Source: Datisca glomerata (Eukaryota > Streptophyta > Magnoliopsida > Cucurbitales > Datiscaceae). From it: a DNA stretch of 64,000 nt. Each line of letters begins with the position of its first letter. The first letter of the stretch is position 1. The notes below the pieces were generated by a model. It saw only the letters and a program-made list of their open reading frames with translations. It was not told the origin of the DNA and ran no database searches. The stretch spans positions 1,426,547 to 1,490,546 of the forward strand of contig QANY01009128.1 in NCBI GenBank assembly GCA_003255025.1. The letters run 5' to 3'. The position numbers and the translations under genes are program-made. This document shows positions 31,937 to 43,291 of this stretch, in pieces.

Positions 31937-33978
31937 TGGAATATTGATTTCTTCTTAGTTGGGCGGGTCTTAAAAAAGTGGTTTTGATTTGAGAAGCAAA
32001 GCTTTGAAAAGAAAATTAGAGTTTTGTTGTTGCCTGCGGGTAATATAGTAGGAGTCAACCCATAATTTGTCTTACTTCAATTGGGCAATTTAAAGAGGCT
32101 GCTTTTTTTACCCATTTCTAGCGAGAGACTTGTCCATACGTAACTGGCACGTATTTAATCAACTGAATTTATATATATAATTTAAATTAAGATTAACATT
32201 AAATTAAATATATCATCGTGTTTAAAAATTATTCTACAACAAAACTAGAAGTGAAATAGTACTAATTACTTTTTTATAATATTGAGATTTTATGTTATTT
32301 GAATAGTATAAAAAATAGTTTTATTTTACTAATTTATCATATTCTTAATAAATAATTTTATCATATTAAAAGATATTTTCTTATAAATTCACGTATATAA
32401 ATTTTCACGATAACATAAATATTATATAATATTTAATATATATTTTAATAGACTTTAAAAGATAAAATGAAGAATTAAAAATTTCTCACATTCAAACATA
32501 TTTTAAGATAATACATAGATATTTAGATTAATGGAAGTAACCACAGTGCGGCTGCAGTTCACGTAAGTGATTGGACTTAATTATTAGAGAGTGAGTGCAA
32601 TTGTTTATGGGACAACCATCATGAACGGTAATTATAATGTGACCGCTTCATCATATAAAATTTTGGTTTGGATGGGATTATTTTTTATAAATATTTGGCA
32701 TGCATCATTATTGTTGAGTTAGAGTCATATTAACTTTATATGACAATGTACGTGAAAATAGACAACATATTCAAATCATAATTCAAGCATATTTTTCTTA
32801 TTACAGGCGCGATGTAAAACTTTATACGTTGTCAATTTAAAGTACCAATAAAATATTATAATACTATATAACATTCTTCTTTGATGGATACATCCTTCTC
32901 AAATACTGACTAAACGAGTGTAGCAACGGACTTCAAGTGTTAAAAAATTATTCGTAAATTACATATCAAATGAGTGGTGTAATTTAACATTTTTTTGTAT
33001 AAATAGAAATACATTCAAAGATAAACCATAGTAGTCAATTCTGTTTCGGTGTCCATTTCAGTTTTCTGAAAAAATGAAACGTTTCGGATATTTCAGTGTT
33101 TCGGTGCGCTGTTTCAGAAAAAAAATTTGGTCATCTAAAATAATGTTATAAACAAAAACATCATATTAATGATATTAAAATTCAACAAAAACATCATATT
33201 AAATAATATTATCATCATGAAAAACACAAATGTTCAACATCACAACAAATTTACTTGAGTTTCATCATCATCATCCTCATTAAACTTTGTAATTCAGGAG
33301 TAACTCCACCAAACTGATCTCATCATATCTCTACAAAAGAAACATATTGAGAATAAATTCAATTAAAACAACATAAATTCATATGAGTATTTCGCTCGAA
33401 ACAGACCAAAACCTATCGAAACAAACCGATACAAACCGATACAAACTAAAATTTTGGACAAAAAATTATAACTTCTCTTTCATTTCAATTTCTTGCCAGA
33501 ACCAAAATATTTCAATCGAAATGAAATGAAACTGTCAACGATGTGATAACACTCTCAAACAAATCCTAATCGTAGTAAACAAAAAAAAACCTTTTCTCCA
33601 TTTTGAGTGGATGTGACGTGTGTTGATACACAGAAATTCATAGATAACACAACTTTCTGTTATAAATGGCTCATCCATTCCAATTTCCACTTCCATGTTT
33701 CGAGTACTCATGCGTCGGATGCCATATGGTATGGGGCTAGGGAAGAATTTCACAAGCTCTTCACATCTAAGCCTAATAAAATAACATAAAATCATATTTG
33801 CATGATTTTATTCATCCCTCTCTCCCTCCGAAATTAATATTAAATTTACGATATGAATTCTATATTAGAACTATTGAAGTTGATAGTTTATATTATGCAT
33901 GGGTCGTGCTATGGTATTATATGAGGATTTCGATATTGTACACTTGAATCATTGAATTCATCAATAAAATGGATTAAT

Positions 33979-34086
33979 GCAATTGCTTAAACCTCACACT
34001 CATAAGTTATATTTTAAAAATCGTGGGTTCGAGTCATATCTCTAATTTTTTTTAGAATCTAGAATGTAATTTTGTCTAAAAAAACA
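33979..34086 (+). repeat. tRNA-derived SINE-like copy 1
   Basis: Carries an A-box-like GCAATTGCTTAAAC at 33979 and a B-box GTGGGTTCGAGTC at about 34023, about 40 bp apart. The tail is T/A-rich and ends in AAAAAAA. It is roughly 75% identical by eye to 34796-34902. Confidence 0.5.
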
Positions 34087-34795
34087 ACTATTGGATTCAC
34101 CAATTAGATCCAATTACTTTGTGATAAAGCTACTGTGACAACACTACAAAAAGATGCAACTTATATGATGAATTATGAAATGTATCTCATAAAAATGCAT
34201 AGAAGATTATCAATTTTTACGTAAAGTGGCCTTAATTAATAATTATAATTAACTTTTTAAGCTTTAACTGGTCATTGCAAGATCGCCTCAAGTTTTTCAT
34301 TCCCCTGACAAAATAATTATTCAATCACACAGCTGGTAAAATTTATTTAATCAGAAAAAATATTAATTTACTCCACTAAATTATAGGGGTTGTTACTAAT
34401 GGAACATGTTACTATATTTTACAACAATCTAAAGAAATCATAATTCAATATGCGAAGCCATGTGACCTAAAGAATGTGTATTATATTTTTAAAAATTAAA
34501 CTAAATTTATTTAAATCAAGATCTTAATCATTATTCTAAAGATAACCTCAAATAAGAAATTTTTAAGGATGGAATCCAAAGTTTCACACCATGGTATATC
34601 CTAGGGAAAATAAAAGTCAATAATAGACAAAAAGTCAAAGTTTCATGTGATGCAATGAATGTTGGCCCACATGACCATATAAAAAGAATTTTTGCTCTCA
34701 ACTTCCAGCACTTCTTCCAAACAGAACTAGTGCTAGAATTTAAAATTAAAACATGATTTGCAAAAATTGAAGTAACATGATAAATCAGATTTGAC

Positions 34796-34902
34796 GCAGT
34801 TGATTAAACTCTCATATTCATATTTTAAAATTGTAGATTTGAGTCATATTCTTCAATTTCTTTTAAAATTTACAATATAATTTTGATAAAAAAATAAATA
34901 AA
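34796..34902 (+). repeat. tRNA-derived SINE-like copy 2
   Basis: A-box-like GCAGTTGATTAAAC and a degraded B-box (GTAGATTTGAGTC), with an A-rich tail (ATAAAAAAATAAATAAA). Same layout as copy 1, with a short internal deletion. Confidence 0.5.
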
Positions 34903-35065
34903 TCTATTCGATTTAAAATAAAGCTATGTCTTATTATGGTGTCATTGCTAATATAAGGTGGTAGTGTAACTGATCAAACATATCGCATAAACAGTAAACT
35001 AATGAGAAAAAATAAATCTCTCTCATAGATCTGACACATCATTATATTGGTGAACATCATTATGC

Positions 35066-36202
35066 TTACAAGAGAATGTTCTTGACGAAGTTTACCATTA
35101 TTGGGTACTCACTAATGGCCCTCTCAACAACACCATTCCTTATAAGTTGTTGCAAGAAGAGCCATTTTCCGGTCACCGCCAGAAAGCCTAGTGTCAATGG
35201 TCCTGAGATCGCCCGGCGCAAATGCCACTTATAGGGCATGACTCTCTTCACCGCCACCTCTATTGCCGTGCAAATGCCATGTAGGACGAAGAACCACGTC
35301 ACTTCCCATGTGGGACTCACACGTGCCAAGTAAAAATAAATAAGCTCATGCATTAGCCCGGAAACCAAGAAAGCCGCTATCTGTCCAAACATTACGGCCC
35401 ACCTCGGCCCAAATAGCGGGGTAGAGATACGCCGTATAGGTACGTATACGGTAGGACGTAGAATACTTGGGACCATGAGGTTCCATCTACGGCCCCAAAA
35501 GTCCTGGAGTGAGGTGGATAGGTACGGCTCATTGAACTGTGGCTCCAGCTCAAACCCAAAAATGGCTCGAACCGGAGCTGCAGAAAGGGCTAAAAGAACT
35601 TCAAGAGCCAAATACATGTGGCAAAAGTAGAGCGCTAAAACCGCATATGGGTGCAGACGGTGTCTGAAATTATAAGCAAAAATCACCATAGCCAAAATCA
35701 GAGCTTTTATAGCCAGAAAAAGTGGCTTTTGTGGTGTTTTGGGCAAATGGGTTGTTGAATTTGGAGGAGTTTTGGGGTTTTGAGAAGGGATTTGGGGGTT
35801 TTGGGTGATTTGTTGAGATGGGTGTTTGACTTTTTTGGAGTTTGAATGAGATTGGGGATTTCGAGGTGAATTTGGAGGTGGGTTTTGGTTGATTTTGATT
35901 GGGAGAGAAGCAATGACGATGAAATGGAAGAGATTTGGTTGAGGGAGTGCAAGAGGGCCAAGATCAAAGGAGAAGAGGAGGAGTTTGAAGTTGGCAAGCC
36001 AAGCTAAGAAGAAAGAGGTAGGGCCACAAAGATGAAAGGAATGAAGGTTTAAGGGGAGAATGATGAAGAGGTAGAAGATGGGGAGGAGAGAGATTAATCT
36101 TAAGATACCCTTTGGGAATCTTGATGCAATATAGTAAGAATAGCAGAGAGATGTAATGGCTATGATCCATACCTTGATGAAGCTCTCGATTTCATTATCC
36201 AT
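35066..36202 (-). CDS. wax-synthase-like MBOAT acyltransferase, copy 2
   Basis: Single-exon gene, 378 residues (MDNEIESFIKVWIIAITSLC), minus strand, 3.1 kb upstream of its paralogue. It has the same family blocks: LANFKLLLFSFDLGPLA, NEPYLSTSLQDFWGRRWNLM, and VSGLMHELIYFYLARVSPTW with the presumed catalytic His. It differs by a long hydrophilic loop at about residues 105-165. That loop is rich in Pro, Asn, Ser, Lys and Gln (NPPPNSPRNPQSHSNSKK and on), where copy 1 has a much shorter one. Predicted ER membrane enzyme forming wax or sterol esters; substrate unknown. Same strand and high similarity indicate tandem duplication. Confidence 0.92.
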   Translation of the reverse strand: MDNEIESFIKVWIIAITSLCYSYYIASRFPKGILRLISLLPIFYLFIILPLNLHSFHLCGPTSFFLAWLANFKLLLFSFDLGPLALPQPNLFHFIVIASLPIKINQNPPPNSPRNPQSHSNSKKVKHPSQQITQNPQIPSQNPKTPPNSTTHLPKTPQKPLFLAIKALILAMVIFAYNFRHRLHPYAVLALYFCHMYLALEVLLALSAAPVRAIFGFELEPQFNEPYLSTSLQDFWGRRWNLMVPSILRPTVYVPIRRISTPLFGPRWAVMFGQIAAFLVSGLMHELIYFYLARVSPTWEVTWFFVLHGICTAIEVAVKRVMPYKWHLRRAISGPLTLGFLAVTGKWLFLQQLIRNGVVERAISEYPIMVNFVKNILL

Positions 36203-37135
36203 TTGCAGTTTGACCTATCTTCCTTTATCTCTCTCTTTATGTCTCCGTCTCTGGATCGATCAACTGAGTATGTGAGATGGGAGCCAGTGACAGCTTAATA
36301 TTAATATATGAAGGGTACTTGCAACTTGAACTTACCTTATGCTGTTTAGTGGCTTATCAGACAGAAGCCAATATAAAGAAAAAATAAGAAAGGATTTTTT
36401 GCAAGATTAGACACTAGGATTTTGACTTTGCAGAAAAATAACCAAAGAATAATTTGTGTATTCCATTACTCTTCGCTAACACTCCACTTAAAATGAGTGT
36501 GTAAAGTTATAAGTTTCTCCTCTCTTTCTCTAAGCTTCTCTCCCCTCTTGGAACCAAAACCGAGCTTCTTTCTCTAAGTGTGTGAAGGCTTCTCTCTCAT
36601 AAAGGTTTCTCTGTTTTGAATCTTTACAGTTTGAGATTGCAGTTACACTTGTAAAAAAAATGTCTAAATTTTCACAGAATTGAGCTATTTTGGTTAATTA
36701 TTCTACATCGTCCAACGAATCAAAGATAAAAATCAACCAAAGTAAAGAAATGAAATCCCAATTTAGCTGATCTCTGAGGATGTTGAATAGTGTAGTTTCT
36801 GTGCATTTTGGTTTTTATGAACGCTGATATGAGGTTGAATTCTGCTTTTTGCAGGATTATATCTACACACTGTCACTGAGACAAAGCTTGCTATGGATAC
36901 TTCTAGAGGGGAAACTTTACGGATTTATGTAATCTTGAATTTTCATCTTTATATTCACTGATTTTGTATGTATTCTATGGTTGACTCTCACTAGCTGAAG
37001 TGAGTTCTTTTGCTTGTATGTATCTTATCTGAGTTTCAATCCACTCTTTTGATTTCTCTACTGATTTGGCAAAAAGTTAAACCTTTTTTTACATTTAATA
37101 ACAAATGTTGTTCTTATTATAACGTTACAGAGAGC
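36203..37135. other. intergenic stretch upstream of MBOAT copy 2
   Basis: No gene supported. The first 100 bases should hold the promoter and leader of copy 2; an AT-rich ATATTAATATT lies near 36300. A CT-rich patch occurs at 36510-36620. Confidence 0.45.
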
Positions 37136-37635
37136 AACCAACAATATGACTACTTGAAGGGTTCAAGTAGTCAAAAAATACTACTTGAACCCTTAAAGTA
37201 GTCATTTTTATCTCCTGTTAGTGAACAATCTAGACACAGAAATTGACATCATCCATACAGTAATCAATCTTGAACCTCTCATCGGTTATAATTTATTGAA
37301 TTCCAATCAACAAATATATCCAATAAAAAGACTTATTATCCAAATAAGTGTTTATAAAAATTCAGAAATCCAAACAACAAACAAAAACAGTGTTCATAGT
37401 TCTGCAAGATCTTCAAGTGGTGATGTATGACAAAAAAATTTCACAGCTAACTTGTTGCGGAATTATGGGATATGTTTCTGCCTAATAGTTGTTAAGTCCC
37501 GATCATAAACCAAGGCCTCCAAAAATTTTAAGGCAAAAAACACCACAATCTAACCTACAAAACAAAAGCAATCAGATATCCTTCTTCCATGAATTAAGGT
37601 CATGTGTACTAGAACAAAGCTCACACGTTCCCTTA

Positions 37636-38100
37636 CTAAGGAACTTTGACATGAGTTAGAGTCCACTCATCAAGTACTTTATGAACTTCTTTTCTATTTT
37701 CATAAAAGTTCATAAGTTTTAGTACACGAGGGAGTAGATGGGTGAAGGGTTGCATTAATGGATGGAGGTGGGCTCGTTGACTGGCGTTGTTCATTGAATT
37801 ATAGACTTTGACAGCTTGTTCATTGAGGTCCAACTCCACGATTATCCAATGAGATTTGTTCACGTTCATAACAAAAAAAACCTATACAATAGTATTTCAG
37901 TAAACTTTGCATAAAATAACTTTTATAGGACATAATTTGAAAAATGTGTAAGAGTACATACTCGATCACAGAAATCCCAAGTTCCTCCAAAATGTGGTCT
38001 CAGCCTGACTATATTAGTTGGCAAAAGGTCATTTTCTTCTAATGAAAATTCAGAAGGATTAGCATCAAATAGTTCACATCTACCAGACATGTTAGCCTAC
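37636..38100 (-). pseudogene. ULP1-type cysteine protease (C48) domain remnant
   Basis: An upstream piece on the minus strand (about 38095-37965) reads LPTNIVRLRPHFGGTWDFC and ends at a donor. The main piece (37869-37636) reads NVNKSHWIIVELDLNEQAVK, VYNSMNNASQ, and ENRKEVHKVLDEWTLTHVKV, then stops. The HW motif (His about 37850) and the following strand are typical of ULP/SUMO-protease-like C48 peptidases. The catalytic Asp position usually reads YDSM and here reads YNSM (about 37800). No D-C-G box with the catalytic Cys follows the stop. It is inactive. Confidence 0.75.
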
Positions 38101-38862
38101 ATTTGAGGTCAGCAAATTGATCATTATAGCATACTAAGTTCGCAATGAATTTGTACTTTGGAAAAAACCTAAAGGCTTACCTGAAAAATAACGTCAAAAA
38201 TATTGATTCGTAAATATGGGTGGAAGTCGTGAAGATCCCTCCGAATTTTGAGCTAGTGCTCATCAATATTCTGCCAACAAAATAAGGAAAAAATATGTTA
38301 TATGTTGCAGAACAGAGAACATGATACTACTTGAAAGGTACAAGTAGTTTTGTAACTGCTTGAAGAGTTTAAGTGGTCAAAAAGACTACTTGAACCCTTC
38401 AAGTAGTCTCATATTCACTGGATAACTTAGTGCAGGACTAAAAAATATCTACTTGAAGGGTTCAAGTAGTCAAAAGACACTACTTGAAACTGTCAAGTAG
38501 TCATAAAACACTACTGCAAAACATAACAAAAATCTAATTGGTTGAATTCTAAACTAATTAAATACGAACCTCTGATTCCAACCATTCAACTAGATCCAAG
38601 AGCTTGGAGAAGAACTTCTTACAAACAGTTGAAATACTAAGTTGGATGGTAGTGCTGCAAAACAAAACATATATGTACAATCATTTAACCTTCTTTTAAA
38701 TTAAAAAAAACATATATGTACATAAGTTCAAGAATTTACCTGTCATCAACGGAGTCATACCACTGGTCAAATTTTTTCTCACCTTCTTCCATCAGTTCAT
38801 CAAAGGGTTTGAATGGTAGTGATGGGGCATCTTTCTCAAATTGTTCTATCCGCGTTGTTATC

Positions 38863-39690
38863 TTACTGGATCTGTCCAAGGAGACTTGACATAATGGAAG
38901 GAAAGTGTTTTCTCTTTCCTAACTCCTCAAGCAACTCTACAACGTCGGATTCTAAAAGAGACTTGTCTACTTCTGAGTCAGCCTTCTGATAAGGTATCTC
39001 TACCACCTTTGTCTTAGCCTTCTCAGTGGGTAGATTTGGCTCTTTCTTAGTAATGTGATGTTCCTCTTCATTAGTTCTCTTCCAATGATTCAATATCGTA
39101 CTGTTGAACAATTTGAGAAATGATGTTGGATGCATCATCATCAATATCATCCAACTTCCCCAATGGAGAACCATTAATTTCATTTCCCCTATTAGTACCA
39201 TCCATTTTTTCTCCTTCACTACCATGTAACTTTTCTTCACGTCCAACATCCACCTTATCAAGATTGTTGTAGTTTGGTCAAAAGAATGTACATAAAAATC
39301 TTGCCCAATTGGGGATCTCACTTGCTGATCAATAAGGACTTGTAGCTGGCCTACAATGCTTCTTAATTCTTGCTTAATATCAGCAACTTCTTTTTTCAGC
39401 TTTGTTGAGTCACCCTTAAGTTTCTTAACATCAGAAGTCATGATGTCCAACTTCTTTTTGGTCTCATGCATGAAAGCATGAACATCCTCCCCATTATCGC
39501 AATAGCTCCAAAAGCAGTATACTCTAACAGTGGAACTTCTTCAACCACAGTTCCACTTTCAAGCAAAGGACTCGACAAGTCCATCTCTTCCTCAGCAACA
39601 ACCTTAACTTCCTCAACAACAACCCCAACTTTATGAACATCTGTAAAATTCTTCCAGAATGGCTGTTGCTCTTCTTGCAGTTGGTTTCAA
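38863..39690 (-). pseudogene. coiled-coil middle region of the DUF1985/ULP1 gene
   Basis: The longest open block (39471-38863) begins MHETKKKLDIMTSDVKKLKG, with regular Lys/Leu heptad-like spacing to about residue 50. It continues in Glu/Lys-rich sequence ending PSIMSSLLGQ. A frame change near 39270 separates two readable halves: the alternative frame 39071-39253 (GREEKLHGSEGEKMDGTNRG) looks more like the native acidic linker. The adjoining piece at 39524-39709 is less clear. It lies between the DUF1985-like and ULP1-like parts, as in transposon-associated ULP-like genes of plants. Confidence 0.5.
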
Positions 39691-40274
39691 AGTAAAAAAA
39701 AACCTTCAACTACAAATCAACACAAAAAAACATGTCATTGTTTGTTGAAAGATGTGAAAAAATTATTATTTGAAGGGTTCAAGTAGTCAGATATAACTAC
39801 TTGAACCCTTCAAGTAGTTACATGGTTTGACTTCCGGAGTCAAAATCACTACTTGAAGGGTTCAAGTAGTCAGATACAACTACTTGAACCCTTCAAGTAG
39901 TTACATGTTTTGACTTCCAAAGTCAAAATTATTACTTGAACTCTTCAACTAGTTAGATACAACTACTTGAACCTTTCATTGAAGGGTTCAAGTAATCCGA
40001 TATAACTACTTGAACCCTTCAAGTAGTTACATGTTTTGACTTTCAGAATCAAAATCACTACTTGAAGGGTTCAAGTAGTCAGATAAAACTACTTGAACCC
40101 TTCAAATAGTTACATGTTTTAACTTCCAGAGTCAAAATCACTACTTGAAGGGTTCAAGTAGCTACATGTTTTGACTTCCAGAGTCAAAATTACTACTTTA
40201 AGAGTTCAATAGTCATATACAATTACTTGACTTGCCACTACAAAAATGATAAAATAAGAAGTCAAGTGTTCTTA

Positions 40275-41252
40275 CCAATTTACGAGCGAAAATATCCTTG
40301 TGCACTTGTTCATGCGACACAATGGTGTTAGTCATCCAGTTAAGTAATCTTGGAAAATGATTAGCAACCTTTTCCGCTTACAGGTTTCCAATTGTAGGTA
40401 TGACCTCATATGCTCAAACCTATATAAATCAATAATAATTATTCTTCACTAATTCTAGAAGCATAAAAAGGAAGAAGAGGGGAATGAAGATACCTGAAAA
40501 GTATATGGAAAACCCCCCAATGCGTATGTATACTCAGCAATTTTTTTCTCAACCGTCTTCTTTTTCTTTTTCTGACTTCCACCATCTTCCTTATCATTAG
40601 CTTCTTTGGGAATGGAGTTCTTCAAATCTCATATGGTCCTCCCAAAGCAAACCTCCCCCCATGAGTAGCTATTGAAATCATCCAGATTATGAACTAGCAT
40701 CACCCGCCTATTATCAATCTTGTTCCCTCTCTCCTTCCCAAGCAAAACATGCTTCAGTAAGTAAAGTAGCCCCAAATTCACATCATCACCCTCCTCAACA
40801 CCTTCGATGTCAATAAAAACTTCCTCCAACCACTTGTTGTTGATGTTGTCATCACGGTTGAAGTACTAATCCCTAATCCTATTACGGCCAGTCTTGTCAT
40901 ATGTCCCAAGATCAGGAGGAGTGCCGCAGTGAAGGCCAGTTATCAAAGCAAATTCTCTCTTGGAGAACCTTATCGCTTTTCCAGCTTTGAGAAAATACAT
41001 CTCATCTTTAACAGTAAAATGCTTTGGCGTAGCTTCTCTGAGAAGCATGTGATGACATATGATTCAAGAAAACTGGATACTCCGTATGTCCAACAAATGA
41101 CTGAAACATGTCTTCCTAAACAGAATCTTCTGACATTCAGTGAGCTTCTCATTCAGTTTCGTAATAGCATTTAGGCTGGAGAGGCAGTTCACTTTCTCAG
41201 AGATATATTCATCATCATTGAAGACTAGAGTCAGCTGAATTTCTGGAGCCAT
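40275..41252 (-). pseudogene. DUF1985-like region of a transposon-associated ULP gene
   Basis: One frame can be followed from an ATG at 41252 (MAPEIQLTLVFNDDEYISEK) through FRKTCFSHLLDIRSIQFS and then FLKAGKAIRFSKREFALITG. It continues through DDVNLGLLYLLKHVLLGKER to LGGFPYTFQ at 40497. After an intron-like gap it resumes at 40429 (AYEVIPTIG, HFPRLLNWMTNTIV) and ends at 40277. The RFSKREFALITGL block is the hallmark of DUF1985. Stops interrupt the same frame at about 41064 (TGA), 40866 (TAG) and 40629 (TGA), with two more in the second part (V*AYE and NL*AEK). Such genes are carried by Mutator-like transposons in plants (Kaonashi type), but I found no terminal inverted repeats here. Confidence 0.7.
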
Positions 41253-41892
41253 ATCCGTTGAAGGATGCAAATATAAAGTTACTATCATCATTTATTTATA
41301 CACATAAAAGTACTTGATTGCTTACTGAAGGGTTAGGGTAGTTATATAAAACTACTTGAACCCTTCAAGTAGTGAACCAGTGACTACTTAAAGGATTCGA
41401 GTAGGCAGATACAATTACTTGAACCCTTCAAGTAGTTACTTGTTCTGATTTTCAAAAACAAATCACTACTTGAATGGTTCAAGTAATCAGATACATCTAC
41501 TTGAACCTTTCAAGTAGTTACTATTTTGAATTCCAGTATCAAAATCACTACTTGAAGGGTTCGAGTAGTCAGATACACTACTTGAACCTTCAAGTAGTGA
41601 TTTGTTTTGACTTTCAGATTCAAAATCACTACTTGAAGGGTCCAAGTAGTAAGATGCACTACTTGAACCCTTCAAGTAGTAACTTGTTTTGACTTCCAGA
41701 GTCAAAATCACTACTTGAAGGACTCAAGTAGTCAGATACAATACGTAAACCATTCAAGTAGTCATTTATTTTCACTTTCAGAATAAAAAAGACTACTTGA
41801 AGTTTTCAAATAGTGAGATGTTGTTTTCAAATTGACTACTTGAATGGTTCAAGTAGTTCTAAACAGCTACTTGAACCCTTCAAGTAGCCAAT

Positions 41893-43080
41893 ATATTCAA
41901 ATTGTTATCACATTCATCTATCAAAAACATCAACCAATCTAGAGATGCAGAAGGTCATAATCATCAAGAGAGACAATCTAAACCCTAGAAAAAATCTAGT
42001 AAGAAGAATAATGGGTACATGAGTTTCAAATTGACTCTTCAAGTCCTTTTATGCGTAAAAAAAAGTAATGGGTACTTGAGTTTGTCCGCAGGTGGGTGTC
42101 GTGCCTGACTATCGTGTCGGAGTGCTCTGGAAACAAAAGAAGACGACATGCAGGGACTATCTTGCCAAAGAAGAAGCAGAAGAGACGCGAAAAGAGAGAG
42201 CATAGAAGAGAATGGAGACGAAGAGGAAGAAGAGAGCAAATGAGTGTAAAGAGAAGAAAGAGAAACATAAGAGATGTGAAGAAGCAAGCAACTGCATTTT
42301 CCTACTTGATGGGTAACTGCTGGGAAGTGTGTGAACAGTGAAATTCGTTTGATTTAGTGGGTCATGGATATGAATTTCTGAGTTTTGAAAAGGAGTATAA
42401 AAATCCTAACAAAAAAGGAAAAAGATATATTTATTTAAATAACCCTTTTTAAAATGTAATTTTTATTCTCGAGTTAGTATGTGATGTTTCAAAAGAAACC
42501 AACAATTTGTGGCTGGTCAATATAGATAGATTTCAATGTCTTTAAAATGTAGTTTTTATTTCGAGTTAGTATGTAATGTTTCAAAACAAATGAACAATAC
42601 AAATTGTTTAAAAACCTAACTAGTTGTTACAAAGAGAGGGTCATATTCCAACATATGGTTGTTTATTAAGATTGAACAATATTCACCCCTAACCATGGAG
42701 GAGGAGCTCATCGCTATCATTACGTGAATCAATTATGTCTAATCATGTATAAAAAATTTTACACGATGCTCGTCACCTAATTAGGAGACAAATGTTATTC
42801 TATTAAGATCTCTTAATTTCCTGTTTTTAAAGAATGAGTAATGTTATTTAACTTAGCTTGTACTGCATCACAAATCTATAGTGTTTTGAATCATCAAAAT
42901 GCATCAATCCAATTTTGACACGTAAACTTACGATACCACAAGTTAGGCAAAATTGAATTTTTCTTTTAAAATTATTGACTTGTTAAGAAAATCTTACCTA
43001 AACGTGTATATTTAAGTGAAACTAAGTTTATAACTTTCATTAACAATACTCCTTCACATACTTAATTATGCAGAATGGTT
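41893..43080. other. intergenic stretch left of EDM2
   Basis: A purine-rich block (42120-42290) gives a Lys/Arg-rich frame that is not credible as a gene. A segment beginning near 42452 is repeated about 88 bp later (GAGTTAGTATGT(G/A)ATGTTTC at about 42470 and 42560). Otherwise plain AT-rich DNA. Confidence 0.5.
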
Positions 43081-43291
43081 GAGCATTTTTACGTGCGGAG
43101 GCCGGCCATACACGAGTACCTGGAAGTTCCTCTCGGCATTCGTTGGTTTACAGATAAGAAAGTGCGTAGAGAACACAACTAAGAAAGTGTATAGCAAAAC
43201 AGTGAACGTTAACATGCAGTAACTAGATATATAAACAGACTGCGTTTTCAGTACTGTAAAAGGAAAGTTCAGAAGATCTTAGCTTCATGTT

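Larger units (their letters stand above)
31937..35065. other. AT-rich spacer between the two MBOAT genes
   Basis: Contains two SINE-like copies (33979-34086 and 34796-34902). The stretch at 33040-33530 is rich in TTTCGG/AAACCGATAC words. Short frames at 33535-33795 have no family resemblance. Promoter of copy 1 should lie at its left end and the 3' region of copy 2 at its right end. Confidence 0.45.
37140..41892. repeat. palindromic repeat array in four clusters
   Basis: Unit: CTACTTGAA + 3-5 bases + TTCAAGTAG, a 9-10-bp inverted repeat whose loop is GGG or CCC. Clusters lie at 37149-37203 (2 units), 38325-38512 (about 5), 39765-40230 (about 12) and 41350-41890 (about 14). In the last two clusters the units alternate GGG and CCC loops with spacers near 9 bp (CAGATACAA). 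A second palindrome (TTTTGACT-TCCAG-AGTCAAAA) recurs between pairs, giving a higher-order period near 83 bp. Clusters fall between exon-like blocks of the dead DUF1985/ULP1 gene. Units vary by point change, so they are not recent amplification products. Confidence 0.93.

Noticed and set aside
37140..41892. CRISPR-like appearance of regularly spaced palindromic repeats
   Set aside because: Plant nuclear context, variable units, alternating orientation, spacers that are themselves repeated, and no cas genes. It is not a CRISPR array.
42096..42341. Lys/Arg-rich plus-strand frame of 81 codons
   Set aside because: Purine-rich low complexity; no homologous pattern and no gene signals.
36203..42400. 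Mutator-like transposon boundaries around the DUF1985/ULP1 relic
   Set aside because: Such genes are often carried by these transposons, but I could not find matching terminal inverted repeats or a 9-bp duplication by eye.
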